This document shows positions 35,682 through 44,101 of a stretch of 64,000 nucleotides of DNA, in pieces (the stretch's first letter is position 1; each line of letters begins with the position of its first letter). The notes beneath the pieces were generated by a model. It had not been told where the DNA came from. It did not search any database and worked only from the letters and a program-made list of their open reading frames with translations. The position numbers were made by a program, and so were the translations under genes. This DNA is from Shewanella denitrificans OS217 (lineage in GTDB: Bacteria; Pseudomonadota; Gammaproteobacteria; Enterobacterales; Shewanellaceae). The stretch spans positions 558,001 through 622,000 of the forward strand of contig NC_007954.1 of assembly GCF_000013765.1 (NCBI RefSeq), written 5' to 3'.

Positions 35682-36551
35682 TTGAGTCAGTCTTATAATG
35701 TCGAATTAACCCATATGCCTTCGCTATTCAGCTTGTATCGAAAGATATTTTTTGGCCGAAAGCCAGGCTGGGATAACAAGCCCTTGCCGAAAATTCACGT
35801 CAAGGTGGCCAACACTGCCCTGTCTGCGGACAAGTTGACTCAATACGCGAATGTCTGTGGTTTTAATTTTGATGGTGTATATCTGCCGCCAACTTACCTT
35901 TATGTGCAAGCGTTTCGCTTACATGCGGTGATTTTTACTCATAATGCCATGACCTTTCCTCTGCTGGGCATGATCCACTTAAAAAACAGCATTCAAGCCT
36001 TTAGAAGGGTAAAGATTACAGAAGCAGTCAGCCTAGAGTGTGAGCTAAGCAGCAGCGAGTTAAAAGAGGCTGGGCTTGAGTTTGAACTGGTTTCTAAGGC
36101 GTATGTGGGCACGGAATTAGTGTGGCAAGCACATTCGACTTACCTTTATCGTATCGAGTCAGCAGGGCGCAGAGCCCGCCCACCACGGGGCAGTGAAATG
36201 TCTTGGGACAGTGCAAAAAACTGGTCTTTATCTGAAGACTTAGGTCGACAATACGCTAAGGCGTCGGGGGATTATAACCTGATCCACTTGCACCCCTTGT
36301 TGTCTAAACGTTTTGGTTTTGAACGCGTGCTTGCCCATGGCATGTGGTCTAAGGCGCGCTGTTTGGCTGAAGTCATGCCTGTGATTGGTGAGCGCGGCTT
36401 CAGTGTGGATGTGGAGTTCAAGTTACCTGTATTTATGCCATCTGAGGTGAGCTTTGCCTTTGAGCAAAATGACACTGGCCTAGTGTTTGAATTAAGAGAC
36501 AGCAAAGGCCGTCGCCCCCATATTCAGGGGCAAGTCAGTTATTTAGACTAA
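35682..36551 (+). CDS. MaoC-like hot-dog dehydratase domain protein
   Basis: A 289-residue protein with a C-terminal MaoC/hydratase-2 hot-dog domain. The hydratase motif is readable as YAKASGDYNLIHLHPLLSKRFGFERVLAHGMWSKARCLAEVM, with the Asp-x4-His catalytic pair (D in GDYNLIH). The N-terminal half probably forms the second, non-catalytic hot-dog fold (FNFDGVYLPPTYLYVQAFRLHAVIFTHNAMTFPLLGMIHLKNSI). Likely substrates are enoyl- or 3-hydroxyacyl thioesters. The TTG start at 35682 has AAAGGT eight bases upstream; an ATG at 35715 is an alternative. Confidence 0.8.
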   Translation: MSQSYNVELTHMPSLFSLYRKIFFGRKPGWDNKPLPKIHVKVANTALSADKLTQYANVCGFNFDGVYLPPTYLYVQAFRLHAVIFTHNAMTFPLLGMIHLKNSIQAFRRVKITEAVSLECELSSSELKEAGLEFELVSKAYVGTELVWQAHSTYLYRIESAGRRARPPRGSEMSWDSAKNWSLSEDLGRQYAKASGDYNLIHLHPLLSKRFGFERVLAHGMWSKARCLAEVMPVIGERGFSVDVEFKLPVFMPSEVSFAFEQNDTGLVFELRDSKGRRPHIQGQVSYLD

Positions 36552-36603
36552 TGCCGTTCAAATTTCCCCTGTTTAAATGAATGTTGTAATTTAAGGTTTT
36601 AGT

Positions 36604-36969
36604 ATGTCGGTGAAATGCACGCATTGTTATCTGTCGATCAAAATGGATAATCAAGTTAACCACAGGGGAAAAGGGTTAGGGGTTGAGATCCAATGCCCTC
36701 ATTGTCAAGCTTGGCTTGGACGTAGCCGGATCTTATCTGGGCTTAAGCTGGTAGGCTTTTATGGCGCGGTGAGCGCTGGACTAGTGGGCTATTTTCTAGA
36801 ACTCGATACTCGGCTGGTGAGCCTTGGGATGATTTTATTCGCCATAGTGCTGGCGGTGAGTCATTTGATGGATCACTTGTTGGTAACCCAAGCACCAGAG
36901 ATTAGTTCTGCCAGAGCATTGCGACAAGTTTCAGAGCGTAAGCGTCAAGCTCGAGATGCTGAACCTTAG
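36604..36969 (+). CDS. Small membrane protein with N-terminal zinc-ribbon-like cysteines
   Basis: I do not recognise a named family. The 121-residue product has two CxxC pairs (KCTHCY at residues 4-7 and QCPHCQ at about 31-34) spaced like a zinc ribbon. Two hydrophobic segments follow (about 49-66 and 71-93) and then a basic C-terminal tail (RALRQVSERKRQARDAEP). It follows the MaoC-type gene by 52 bp in the same direction. A membrane-anchored metal-binding or regulatory protein is plausible, but function is unknown. Confidence 0.65.
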   Translation: MSVKCTHCYLSIKMDNQVNHRGKGLGVEIQCPHCQAWLGRSRILSGLKLVGFYGAVSAGLVGYFLELDTRLVSLGMILFAIVLAVSHLMDHLLVTQAPEISSARALRQVSERKRQARDAEP

Positions 36970-37112
36970 GCTCATTAGTAATATAAACGGCTTTAATTGG
37001 GTAAATTTAAGCCCTAGACGTAAATTGTCACATTTAGTCGATTGAAAAAATGAGCGGCTGCAGTAGAATGCAAGCTCAGTATTTTTTATTCTTTTCCTTA
37101 AGGTTAGGTATC

Positions 37113-37409
37113 GTGAGAATTAAGCCGCATATTAGACAAATGATATCCATAGGGCTTTGTGCCTTATTGATGTTTTTGTCATTAGCGTCTTCTGCCCATG
37201 AATCCTTACACTATGATGATGGCGCCAGTACTCACTGTACTTTGTGCTTTCATCAGCATCAGCTTAACCACCTTTTAGAAAGTAAAACCGTCTTCTTGCC
37301 TGTTATCAAGCAAGGCGTGGTGCAACTTGAGTTCATACTCGAGTCTCGTATCACAGGTTTTACGGCTCATTATCTTGCTCGTGGCCCTCCTAGTGACTCC
37401 ATTTCTTAA
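37113..37409 (+). CDS. Small exported His/Cys protein of the zinc cluster (putative zinc chaperone)
   Basis: A 98-residue reading from GTG 37113, with TAAGGTTAGG upstream; an in-frame start at 37050 is possible. It has a signal-like segment (ISIGLCALLMFLSLASSAH) and a metal-binding-looking stretch HESLHYDDGASTHCTLCFHQHQLNHLL with CxxC and six histidines. Comparable small proteins next to zinc ABC genes have been annotated as zinc chaperones. The next genes are a His-rich porin, ZnuA and ZnuB, so a role in periplasmic zinc handling is inferred. Confidence 0.65.
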   Translation: MRIKPHIRQMISIGLCALLMFLSLASSAHESLHYDDGASTHCTLCFHQHQLNHLLESKTVFLPVIKQGVVQLEFILESRITGFTAHYLARGPPSDSIS

Positions 37410-37481
37410 CACAATTTTTAATTAATTTTTCACCCCAGCACTTGCTGAGGGTGAGGTGTATGATTTTTTGGAGTAACCAAA

Positions 37482-38720
37482 ATGCAAATTTTAAGCAGAT
37501 TCTCTCTGTTGGCGCTTGCCTGCGCCAGTGTTTCTAATGTTTCAATGGCCGCCGATGGTAGCTTAACTAATCCGAATATCAGTGGTGTGCTGAATGGCCA
37601 TTATCAAAGTGGTGATCGCGCGCTTGGTGGGACTGAAGAAGGCTTTGGTCTTGGGGAGACTGAGCTTGCGCTGAGCGCCAATATCGACAATAACTTCTAC
37701 GGCAAAATTACTGCGGTGTTAGAAACACATGATGGTGACACTGAAGTTAATTTAGAAGAAGCCTTTATTCAAACCTTGGCGCTACCAGGTGGCTTCTCTA
37801 TTCGTGGTGGCCGTTTTCTGTCTGATATTGGTTACCTCAACAACCAGCATTCACATACCGATGCTTTTATTGATAGACCGGCGGTGTATCGCGCCTTTCT
37901 TGGAGGCCACTATTTTGATGATGGTGTGAGAGTCAGTTACGTGGCGCCAACCGATATTTATTGGACCTTAGGGACTGAAGCCTTTAAAGGCGAGAAAATG
38001 CGTGCTGCCGATGAGCATGGTGAGCGTAAATTTAGTGATGTAGGTGTCTATTCTGCGTTTAGTAAATGGGGCGGTGATTTGAGCCTATCAAGCTCTTGGC
38101 AGCTAGGGGTTAATTATCTTCGCAATGAAAATGGTCAAGCCTACCTAGAACATCATGAAGCGCATGATGAACACGCAGATAGCCATGATGATCACAGCGG
38201 CCATAGTCACAGTGCAGCTTATACAGGTGAAAACACTTATGTTGCTGATTTTGTGTATAAATGGGCGCCGGATGGTAACTATAAATACCAACATTTGAGC
38301 GTGAGTGGCGAGTTTTTCAGGGTTGATAATATTGCAGCCTTAGCTGAAGAAGCTCACGAGGAGCAGGAACACCATGAGGATGATCATGGTGAGGATCATG
38401 ACGAAGGCCACGCTGAGGGAAAAAGTAAGGATTATCATCAAGGTTGGTACTTGAGTAGTGTGTATCAGTTCTCCCCAAGTTGGTCCGCCGGCGCACGTTA
38501 CGGTGAAGTGGATACCCAAACTATTCATGGGGATCATTTGCACGGACAAGAGTTGAAAGAAACCGAGTTTAGTCTGGCTTGGCACAGCAGTCATTTCTCT
38601 AGTGTGCGCTTACAGTATACCCATCAAGATGGCACCAATTTTGATGGTTTCACTGATGATAGTATCTTCAGTTTACAGTACGTTATGACGTTAGGAGCTC
38701 ACAGTGCGCATCAATTTTAA
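37482..38720 (+). CDS. Outer-membrane porin-like protein with histidine-rich loops
   Basis: A 412-residue predicted beta-barrel with a signal peptide (1-23, ending SMAA). Residues about 30-130 resemble porins (GEEGFGLGETELALSANIDNNFYGKITAVLE-type strands), and the chain ends in a C-terminal Phe, a BAM signal. Two loop-like inserts, near residues 222-246 and 289-320, are packed with His, Asp and Glu (for example HEAHDEHADSHDDHSGHSHS) and could gather divalent metal. The 3' end overlaps the znuA-like gene by 17 bp. Zinc entry across the outer membrane is the likely role, by context. Confidence 0.75.
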   Translation: MQILSRFSLLALACASVSNVSMAADGSLTNPNISGVLNGHYQSGDRALGGTEEGFGLGETELALSANIDNNFYGKITAVLETHDGDTEVNLEEAFIQTLALPGGFSIRGGRFLSDIGYLNNQHSHTDAFIDRPAVYRAFLGGHYFDDGVRVSYVAPTDIYWTLGTEAFKGEKMRAADEHGERKFSDVGVYSAFSKWGGDLSLSSSWQLGVNYLRNENGQAYLEHHEAHDEHADSHDDHSGHSHSAAYTGENTYVADFVYKWAPDGNYKYQHLSVSGEFFRVDNIAALAEEAHEEQEHHEDDHGEDHDEGHAEGKSKDYHQGWYLSSVYQFSPSWSAGARYGEVDTQTIHGDHLHGQELKETEFSLAWHSSHFSSVRLQYTHQDGTNFDGFTDDSIFSLQYVMTLGAHSAHQF

Positions 38721-39651
38721 GCAAAAATTATACTTGGGCTTAATCGCATTTGCATCGTTAAGCTCATTTTACAGTGTCTCAGCTAGGGCCGAGTTAAATG
38801 TATTCGCCTGTGAACCTGAGTATGCCGCGTTAGTGCAAACCTTGGCGCCCAATGCCAAGGTTTATAGTGCGACTACGGCCATGCAAGACCCACATCAAGT
38901 GCAAGCTAGGCCGAGTCTTATTGCTAAGCTGAGGCAGGCTGATCTACTGGTATGCGCCGGAGGCGATCTTGAAATCGGCTGGCTGCCTATGTTGCAAATG
39001 AAGGCATCTAACTCCCAGGTCTTAAGCACAGATAAAGGTTTGTTCTTTGCCACTGAACAAGTGCAAACCTTAGATAAGCTGACTCAAGTGGACAGAAGCA
39101 TGGGGGATGTGCATGAAAAAGGTAATCCTCATGTGCATTTTGATCCTGAGCGCATGTTGCAAATTGCCGAGGCGTTGACGCAAAAGCTCATTAGTCTCGA
39201 TATTGAGCACCAAGCTGAGTACCAACAGAACTTACAGGGTTTTAGCTCAGATTGGCAGGTGGCGATGCAGCGCTGGCAGCAGCAGGCTAAGCCATTGCAA
39301 GGGCGCAAGGTTATCGCTTATCACTCAAGCTTTAGGTACTTGTTTGCCTGGCTTGGCATGGAGCAGGTGGCAGATCTTGAACCTAAGCCTGGTTTGGCGC
39401 CGACCACCAGTCATTTAGTCAGCTTGCTCGAGCGGACAAAAATGGGTGATGTGATGGCTGTGGTGGTGGCGTCTTATCAAGATGAGCGCGGCGGAGTTTG
39501 GCTGGCAGACAGGGCTAAGTTACCTTTGCTGGTGCTGCCCATGTCTGTGGGGGGCAATGATGACAGCACTGATTTAATCAGCTTGTATGACAGCGTGCTG
39601 ACCATTCTCACCAATGCAGCAGAAACCACTGCGGCTACATCAGGAGAGTGA
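38704..39651 (+). CDS. znuA: Zinc ABC transporter substrate-binding protein, ZnuA type
   Basis: Periplasmic metal-binding protein of cluster 9. The 315 residues have a signal peptide (about 1-29), then LNVFACEPEYAALVQTLAPNAKVYSATTAMQDPHQVQARPS with candidate ligand His64, NPHVHFDPERM with His143 and His145, and IAYHSSFRYLFAW with His207. The usual long His-rich loop between the first ligands is absent; only a short segment remains. The GTG start lies inside the preceding gene. znuB overlaps its stop by 4 bp. Confidence 0.88.
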   Translation: MRINFKQKLYLGLIAFASLSSFYSVSARAELNVFACEPEYAALVQTLAPNAKVYSATTAMQDPHQVQARPSLIAKLRQADLLVCAGGDLEIGWLPMLQMKASNSQVLSTDKGLFFATEQVQTLDKLTQVDRSMGDVHEKGNPHVHFDPERMLQIAEALTQKLISLDIEHQAEYQQNLQGFSSDWQVAMQRWQQQAKPLQGRKVIAYHSSFRYLFAWLGMEQVADLEPKPGLAPTTSHLVSLLERTKMGDVMAVVVASYQDERGGVWLADRAKLPLLVLPMSVGGNDDSTDLISLYDSVLTILTNAAETTAATSGE

Positions 39652-40448
39652 GTCCCATGATAGATCTTGAGCTCGCTTCAATCTTATTACCCGCATTTGC
39701 AGCCGGTATTTTAGTGTTATCAACCCATGTGCTGCTGGGCAGACAAGTCTTGGCCAGAGGGATCATTTTTATCGATTTGGCCATAGCCCAAGTGGCGGCA
39801 CTTGGGGCCATCGTCTCTCACATAGATCACAGGATTGAGAGTTTGGCTTATGCCCATGTGTGGATGCCTGCATTATTTGCTCTCGGCGGTGCGGGGATTA
39901 TCGCTTGGCTAGCTAAGCATTTTGAAACCGAGCTCGAGGCCTTTATTGGTTGCTTCTATGTGCTTAGCGCTGTGGCGGCTATGCTATTGTTGGCAAATGA
40001 CCCCCACGGCGGCGAGCTATTAAAGCAATTAATGTCGGGGCAAATTCTCTGGGTCAGTTGGGATGATTTACTCTTGCCCATGCTAGTGTCTATGCTCGTG
40101 CTGGTCTTGATAGCCCTGAGGCCATCCTTGTTAGCTGGCAATAGTTTTTACTTTCTATTTGCCATTGTCATCACGCTTTCTGTGGAGCTAGTTGGGGTGT
40201 ACTTAGTATTTAGCAGTCTGATTTTACCTGCATTAGCCGTGAATCGACTCAAGACGAATAACAGGCTTTGGTATGCCTATGCCGTAGGCATGTTGGGCTT
40301 TTTTATCGGTTTAATGCTCTCGGCTAGCTACGACTTACCCAGTGGCGCTGCGATAGTGGCAACACTGGCGCTCTGCTGTTTAGTCTTTAGATTATTGGCT
40401 CATGTTGTTGGCTTGCTCCAGAGCCATAGGGGTAAGGCACAAGCTTAG
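39648..40448 (+). CDS. znuB: Zinc/manganese ABC transporter permease, ZnuB type
   Basis: ABC-3 family permease of 266 residues with about eight membrane helices and the family blocks LGRQVLARGIIFIDLAIAQVAALGAI and VYLVFSSLILPALAVNRL. It overlaps the substrate-binding gene by 4 bp (ATGA-type coupling). No ATPase gene follows; the next gene is plsC. An ATPase encoded elsewhere must serve it if it is active. Confidence 0.9.
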   Translation: MSPMIDLELASILLPAFAAGILVLSTHVLLGRQVLARGIIFIDLAIAQVAALGAIVSHIDHRIESLAYAHVWMPALFALGGAGIIAWLAKHFETELEAFIGCFYVLSAVAAMLLLANDPHGGELLKQLMSGQILWVSWDDLLLPMLVSMLVLVLIALRPSLLAGNSFYFLFAIVITLSVELVGVYLVFSSLILPALAVNRLKTNNRLWYAYAVGMLGFFIGLMLSASYDLPSGAAIVATLALCCLVFRLLAHVVGLLQSHRGKAQA

Positions 40449-40539
40449 CAGTCAAATTCAGCGTACATATGTAAACAATTGATTGAGTCCCTGGCGCCAG
40501 CTGGCTATACTGGCGCCACTTTATTTGCAGGAGTCAGTA

Positions 40540-41286
40540 GTGCTGCTTATTGCCCGTTCAATCATCCTTTTTGTGTTGCTTTCTTTAGCATTTGTTTTTG
40601 CTATTGTTTATTGTTTATTACGTCCTCGTCATCGTGATAATGTCCATGTATTTGCCCATATTTTTGGTGCGGTAGCCCCAGTGCTTGGCATTAAGGTGAT
40701 CAATCGATGCGTCGATCCTAACGTGGTTAAATCCCCATGCATTTATTTATCGAATCATCAAAATAATTTCGATTTATTTACCCATACTTCAGCCGTGCCT
40801 AAGGGAACGGTGAGCTTAGGTAAGAAGAGCTTGGCTTGGATGCCGCTTTTCGGTCAGATTTATTGGCTATCGGGCAATATTTTAATTGATCGTAATAATC
40901 GCAATAGCGCCTTCGATACTATGACGAAAACCATAGAGAAAATGAAAAAAGATCTCTTGTCTGTGTGGATTTTTCCCGAAGGCACGCGTTCCCGTGGCCG
41001 TGGTTTGTTGCCGTTTAAAGTCGGTGCTTTTCATACCGCCATCGCAGCTCAAGTACCTGTAGTGCCTGTATTAGCTTCTTGTCAGAACCACATTAAACTA
41101 AATCGTTGGAACAATGGCGTGGTGATCGTTGAAATGATGGCGCCTATTTCTACTCAAGGGTTAGGTAAAACTGAGGCGAAAAGCTTCTGCGCTGAGGTGC
41201 ATGCCAAGATGTCGACGCGACTTGAGCAATTGAATCAAGAAGCCAAGTTATTAATGGCTGATCCACAGGGCAAAGATAGCGTATAA
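40540..41286 (+). CDS. plsC: 1-acyl-sn-glycerol-3-phosphate acyltransferase
   Basis: Inner-membrane acyltransferase making phosphatidic acid. The 248-residue protein from GTG 40540 (CAGGAG six bases upstream) starts with a hydrophobic helix and contains the catalytic motif SNHQNNFDLF (NHx4D), the substrate motif FPEGTRSRGRGLLPFKVGAFH, and VPVVPV. Similarity to E. coli PlsC extends over the full length, including SLGKKSLAWMPLFGQIYWLSGNILIDRNNR. The ORF extends upstream to 40483, but without support. Confidence 0.95.
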   Translation: MLLIARSIILFVLLSLAFVFAIVYCLLRPRHRDNVHVFAHIFGAVAPVLGIKVINRCVDPNVVKSPCIYLSNHQNNFDLFTHTSAVPKGTVSLGKKSLAWMPLFGQIYWLSGNILIDRNNRNSAFDTMTKTIEKMKKDLLSVWIFPEGTRSRGRGLLPFKVGAFHTAIAAQVPVVPVLASCQNHIKLNRWNNGVVIVEMMAPISTQGLGKTEAKSFCAEVHAKMSTRLEQLNQEAKLLMADPQGKDSV

Positions 41287-41327
41287 TCTGCCGCAGTTAT
41301 TGTTAATATTGTGTACGGAGAAAATCC

Positions 41328-41717
41328 ATGTCTATGGAACGTCAGTTAAAAGAGCAGTTTGCCGAGAACCGAGAAATTGTTGAAGCACTGTTGGGTGACG
41401 GCTCAGACGCCGATTCAGAGTATGTCATTGAGCATCATTTCTCTTCGACCAATTTTGATAAGCTTGAAAAAGCCGCTGTCGATGCGTTCAAACTCGGTTT
41501 TGAAGTGAATGATGCCGAAGAGATGGAGCTTGAAGATGGCTCTGAAATCTTTTGCTTCGACGCCATCGCTAACCACAAGTTAGATGTTGCTTTACTGGAT
41601 AAAGCCTGCGAGCAGTTAATGCAAGTGGCCCATAAACAGAAAGTGGATTATGACGGTTGGGGCACTTATTTTATCGGTGATGAAATCGAAGAAGATGACG
41701 AAGAAGAGCAAGCGTGA
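41328..41717 (+). CDS. rraB: Regulator of ribonuclease activity B
   Basis: Small acidic protein that binds and inhibits RNase E in E. coli. The 129 residues match RraB (VIEHHFSSTNFDKLEKAAVDAFKLGFEVNDAEEMELEDG and DYDGWGTYF) and end in a run of acidic residues. It lies 41 bp after plsC and is followed by a bidirectional terminator. RNase E itself is outside the window. Confidence 0.92.
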   Translation: MSMERQLKEQFAENREIVEALLGDGSDADSEYVIEHHFSSTNFDKLEKAAVDAFKLGFEVNDAEEMELEDGSEIFCFDAIANHKLDVALLDKACEQLMQVAHKQKVDYDGWGTYFIGDEIEEDDEEEQA

Positions 41718-41741
41718 TCTTGTTATTTCAATGTCAGCAAT

Positions 41742-41770
41742 AAAAAAGCCCATGAAAAATGGGCTTTTTT
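41742..41770. terminator. Bidirectional terminator between rraB and the diguanylate cyclase gene
   Basis: GCCCAT / ATGGGC stem with a GAAAA loop, flanked by A6 on the left and T6 on the right. Confidence 0.9.
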
Positions 41771-41794
41771 ATTATCTGGGTTTAAATGAATAGG

Positions 41795-42760
41795 CTATTC
41801 TTGCTCATCGGTATAAATAACACTCTTGTTTCGGCCCATTTGTTTCGCTTGGTAGAGGGCCTTATCGGCGCCTGATAGCCAGCTTGAGCTACTGCCCATT
41901 CCTGAATGCAAGGCATTAATCCCAAGGCTTACCGTGACCTTAATTTTTTGATCTTTATAACTCACTTCAGATGCTTCAATTTGTGTGCGCAGTCGCTCGG
42001 TAAATTGCAGCGCATCGGTGGCATTGGTTTTAGCAAGCACTGCAGAAAATTCTTCACCGCCGTAGCGTCCAGCGCAGTCAGTTTCCCTTAGGGCATTCTT
42101 CAGTAAATGCGCTATGTGCTGGATGACTTTATCCCCAGCGGGATGACCATATTTATCGTTAATTTGTTTGAAATTATCAATATCTATCATCACTAAGCTT
42201 GCGATATCGGCATAGCGGTTGAAGCGCTCAAACTCATGCTCCATACACTCTTGCCAATGACGGCGGTTGTGCAATTGAGTTAAACCGTCAGTCTGGCTTA
42301 ATAACTCAAGCTGTTCATTGGCGCCTTTTAATTGCAATTTATTAACCGCAATATCGGTCACATCGTACACTATGATACAAATATGATGTATACCCGTTAG
42401 GGATGCTAGAGGTAGTAAGGTTATGTTTTGATACATAAAATCTGCGCGCCCGGTAATAGGGCGGTAATTTTTAAATTCAAAGACATAAGGCCTTTGTTCC
42501 CAGCTGATAAAGGTGCGGTTTTTCAGCAAGTACACAGATTGCATCTTCTGTTTTAGCCAGTCGGCGGGCAACTTTGGGAAGGTTTCAAATAGGTTTTTAC
42601 CCTTAATGGAATTGGGTGAAACCCCGCTGTGGTTCTCCATAAAACCATTCCATAGCTGGATGTCATTATTTCGATCTAACACTACTAAGCCAACATCTAT
42701 GGTTTGCACCATATCGATTAGCCAGTGTAGTTCATTCATTGCGCTTTGATCATTCTCCAT
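41795..42760 (-). CDS. PAS-GGDEF diguanylate cyclase
   Basis: Makes cyclic di-GMP from two GTP. The 321 residues contain an N-terminal PAS domain (about 13-140; IDVGLVVLDRNNDIQLWNGFMENHSG) and a C-terminal GGDEF domain (about 155-318). The signature is GGEEF at 234-238, an active variant. An RxxD inhibitory site (RETD, 225-228) stands exactly five residues ahead, so product inhibition is likely. No membrane segments. It lies 20 bp downstream of the CheY-CheC fusion gene in the same direction, probably co-transcribed. Confidence 0.92.
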   Translation of the reverse strand: MENDQSAMNELHWLIDMVQTIDVGLVVLDRNNDIQLWNGFMENHSGVSPNSIKGKNLFETFPKLPADWLKQKMQSVYLLKNRTFISWEQRPYVFEFKNYRPITGRADFMYQNITLLPLASLTGIHHICIIVYDVTDIAVNKLQLKGANEQLELLSQTDGLTQLHNRRHWQECMEHEFERFNRYADIASLVMIDIDNFKQINDKYGHPAGDKVIQHIAHLLKNALRETDCAGRYGGEEFSAVLAKTNATDALQFTERLRTQIEASEVSYKDQKIKVTVSLGINALHSGMGSSSSWLSGADKALYQAKQMGRNKSVIYTDEQE

Positions 42761-42780
42761 AGGGTCGCATCCAGCCTTTA

Positions 42781-43776
42781 TTAATCTAGTAAGTAGCCAA
42801 GCTTAAAATTCAATGTCGGTAAAGAGTCTTCAGTAAATAACAGCAAGAGATCGCACTGAATATTATAGTCTTCAATACGATAATTAATTTCCATGGCTAA
42901 GGTACGTTGCCATTTTTCAGAATTATCGTTGATCAAATCGTTCACTGTGCAATGCCTACCAAGTACAACCGGGTGAGATTGGCTGAAAGACATATCCAGT
43001 TGTTCAGATATCCCGTTTAGGAAAGCCCCTATCAAGACATTACCTGTATCCATCATGACTTCTACTTGAGTACTGGTATCCTTGGCAGTATCGAGTTTCA
43101 TCAGTTTCGCCATGTCTTCGAAACTGGAGTCATGGAATAGCAAGAGTGCCTCACCTGCGATCCCGGCACCGATAAATCCTTGGCATAACGCCGATACCTG
43201 AGAACTTTCTGTGGTCGCCTTCAATGCCATGGTTAACTCACTCACCTCGAGCACGTTAACATTGGGAATAGGTAGCAAAACAAACACGTCTAATAATTTA
43301 GCCAACAAGTCGGCGGCTTGGCCCATGGCTATGTTGGCGATCTCTTGACAGGCGTCACGCAAGTCAACCTTGATCATAGGTGTGTCTTCAATCTCCTTGC
43401 CCTGGGTCAAGGTTAGAATGCCATACTCTTGAAGAATATTACTAATAGAATCAGCGCTCACGGGCTTTTGAATAAAATCCAAAGCTCCAAGGGCTTTCAC
43501 TCTTTCATGCGCTTTAATCTGTATATCACCGGACACCACTATGATGAGCGCTGGTAAGTCTTGTTGTTGAACTATTTGTAACACTTCGTAGCCATCCATG
43601 ACTGGCATGTTTAAGTCTAGAAATACCACTTCGCCTTTGCCAGCACGAATGGCTTCTATGCCTTCTGCACCATTAGTCGCATAACTGATCTCCACGTCCC
43701 AGTCTTTCGGCAGGGTACGGGCCATCTGTTTTCTTGCTAAGGCAGAGTCATCACATATCAATATCGGAATTGTCAT
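42781..43776 (-). CDS. Response regulator with CheC-like phosphatase domain
   Basis: A 331-residue two-domain protein. Residues 1-125 are a receiver domain (ILICDDSALARKQMART, phosphoacceptor Asp54 in VVFLDLNMPVMDG, and KP near 107). The C-terminal part is CheC/CheX-like with two helix motifs (DACQEIANIAMGQAADLLAKLL and VMMDTGNVLIGAFLNGISEQL), including the E-x2-N pattern. Such a fusion could dephosphorylate CheY-type proteins or itself. ATG 43776 (AAAGGA upstream) is chosen over a GTG at 43800. Coupling to a diguanylate cyclase is inferred from adjacency. Confidence 0.87.
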   Translation of the reverse strand: MTIPILICDDSALARKQMARTLPKDWDVEISYATNGAEGIEAIRAGKGEVVFLDLNMPVMDGYEVLQIVQQQDLPALIIVVSGDIQIKAHERVKALGALDFIQKPVSADSISNILQEYGILTLTQGKEIEDTPMIKVDLRDACQEIANIAMGQAADLLAKLLDVFVLLPIPNVNVLEVSELTMALKATTESSQVSALCQGFIGAGIAGEALLLFHDSSFEDMAKLMKLDTAKDTSTQVEVMMDTGNVLIGAFLNGISEQLDMSFSQSHPVVLGRHCTVNDLINDNSEKWQRTLAMEINYRIEDYNIQCDLLLLFTEDSLPTLNFKLGYLLD

Positions 43777-44101
43777 TGTGGCTGTTGATCCTTTGTTCAC
43801 CTTATATTGAAGATAACACCTAAATTTCGATCCGGCTGATTATCTCAATCAGAATAGCGAAAATTGTCATCATGCTCGTCACTAAAAGATAGGCTAATTT
43901 CTGCATGAAAATTCATGAATATTAAAGAACAAGTGAAAAAAGTGTAGCAACGCCTTAATGCTTTCACGCTGGCTTGCAGTTCAGCTTTACACTCAAGACA
44001 CATTTTTGACTAGGGTCAATATTCTGCCATGTTATAACTATTCGACAGTTACGCCAAATGTGTTAACCTAAAAACTGGACTGACCAGTAAGGAAATGTTT
44101 C
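43777..44101. other. Divergent intergenic region upstream of the crotonase gene
   Basis: About 325 bp, AT-rich, with no ORF supported on either strand. Its only clear element is the FadR-like operator near the right end. Confidence 0.6.
44073..44089. promoter_or_regulatory. FadR-like operator upstream of the crotonase gene
   Basis: AACTGGACTGACCAGTA matches the enterobacterial FadR consensus AACTGGTCNGACCAGTT at 14 of 16 fixed positions, including the complete CTGG and CCAG half-sites. It ends 12 bases before the ATG at 44102, so repressor binding would block transcription or early elongation when long-chain acyl-CoA is absent. Confidence 0.65.
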
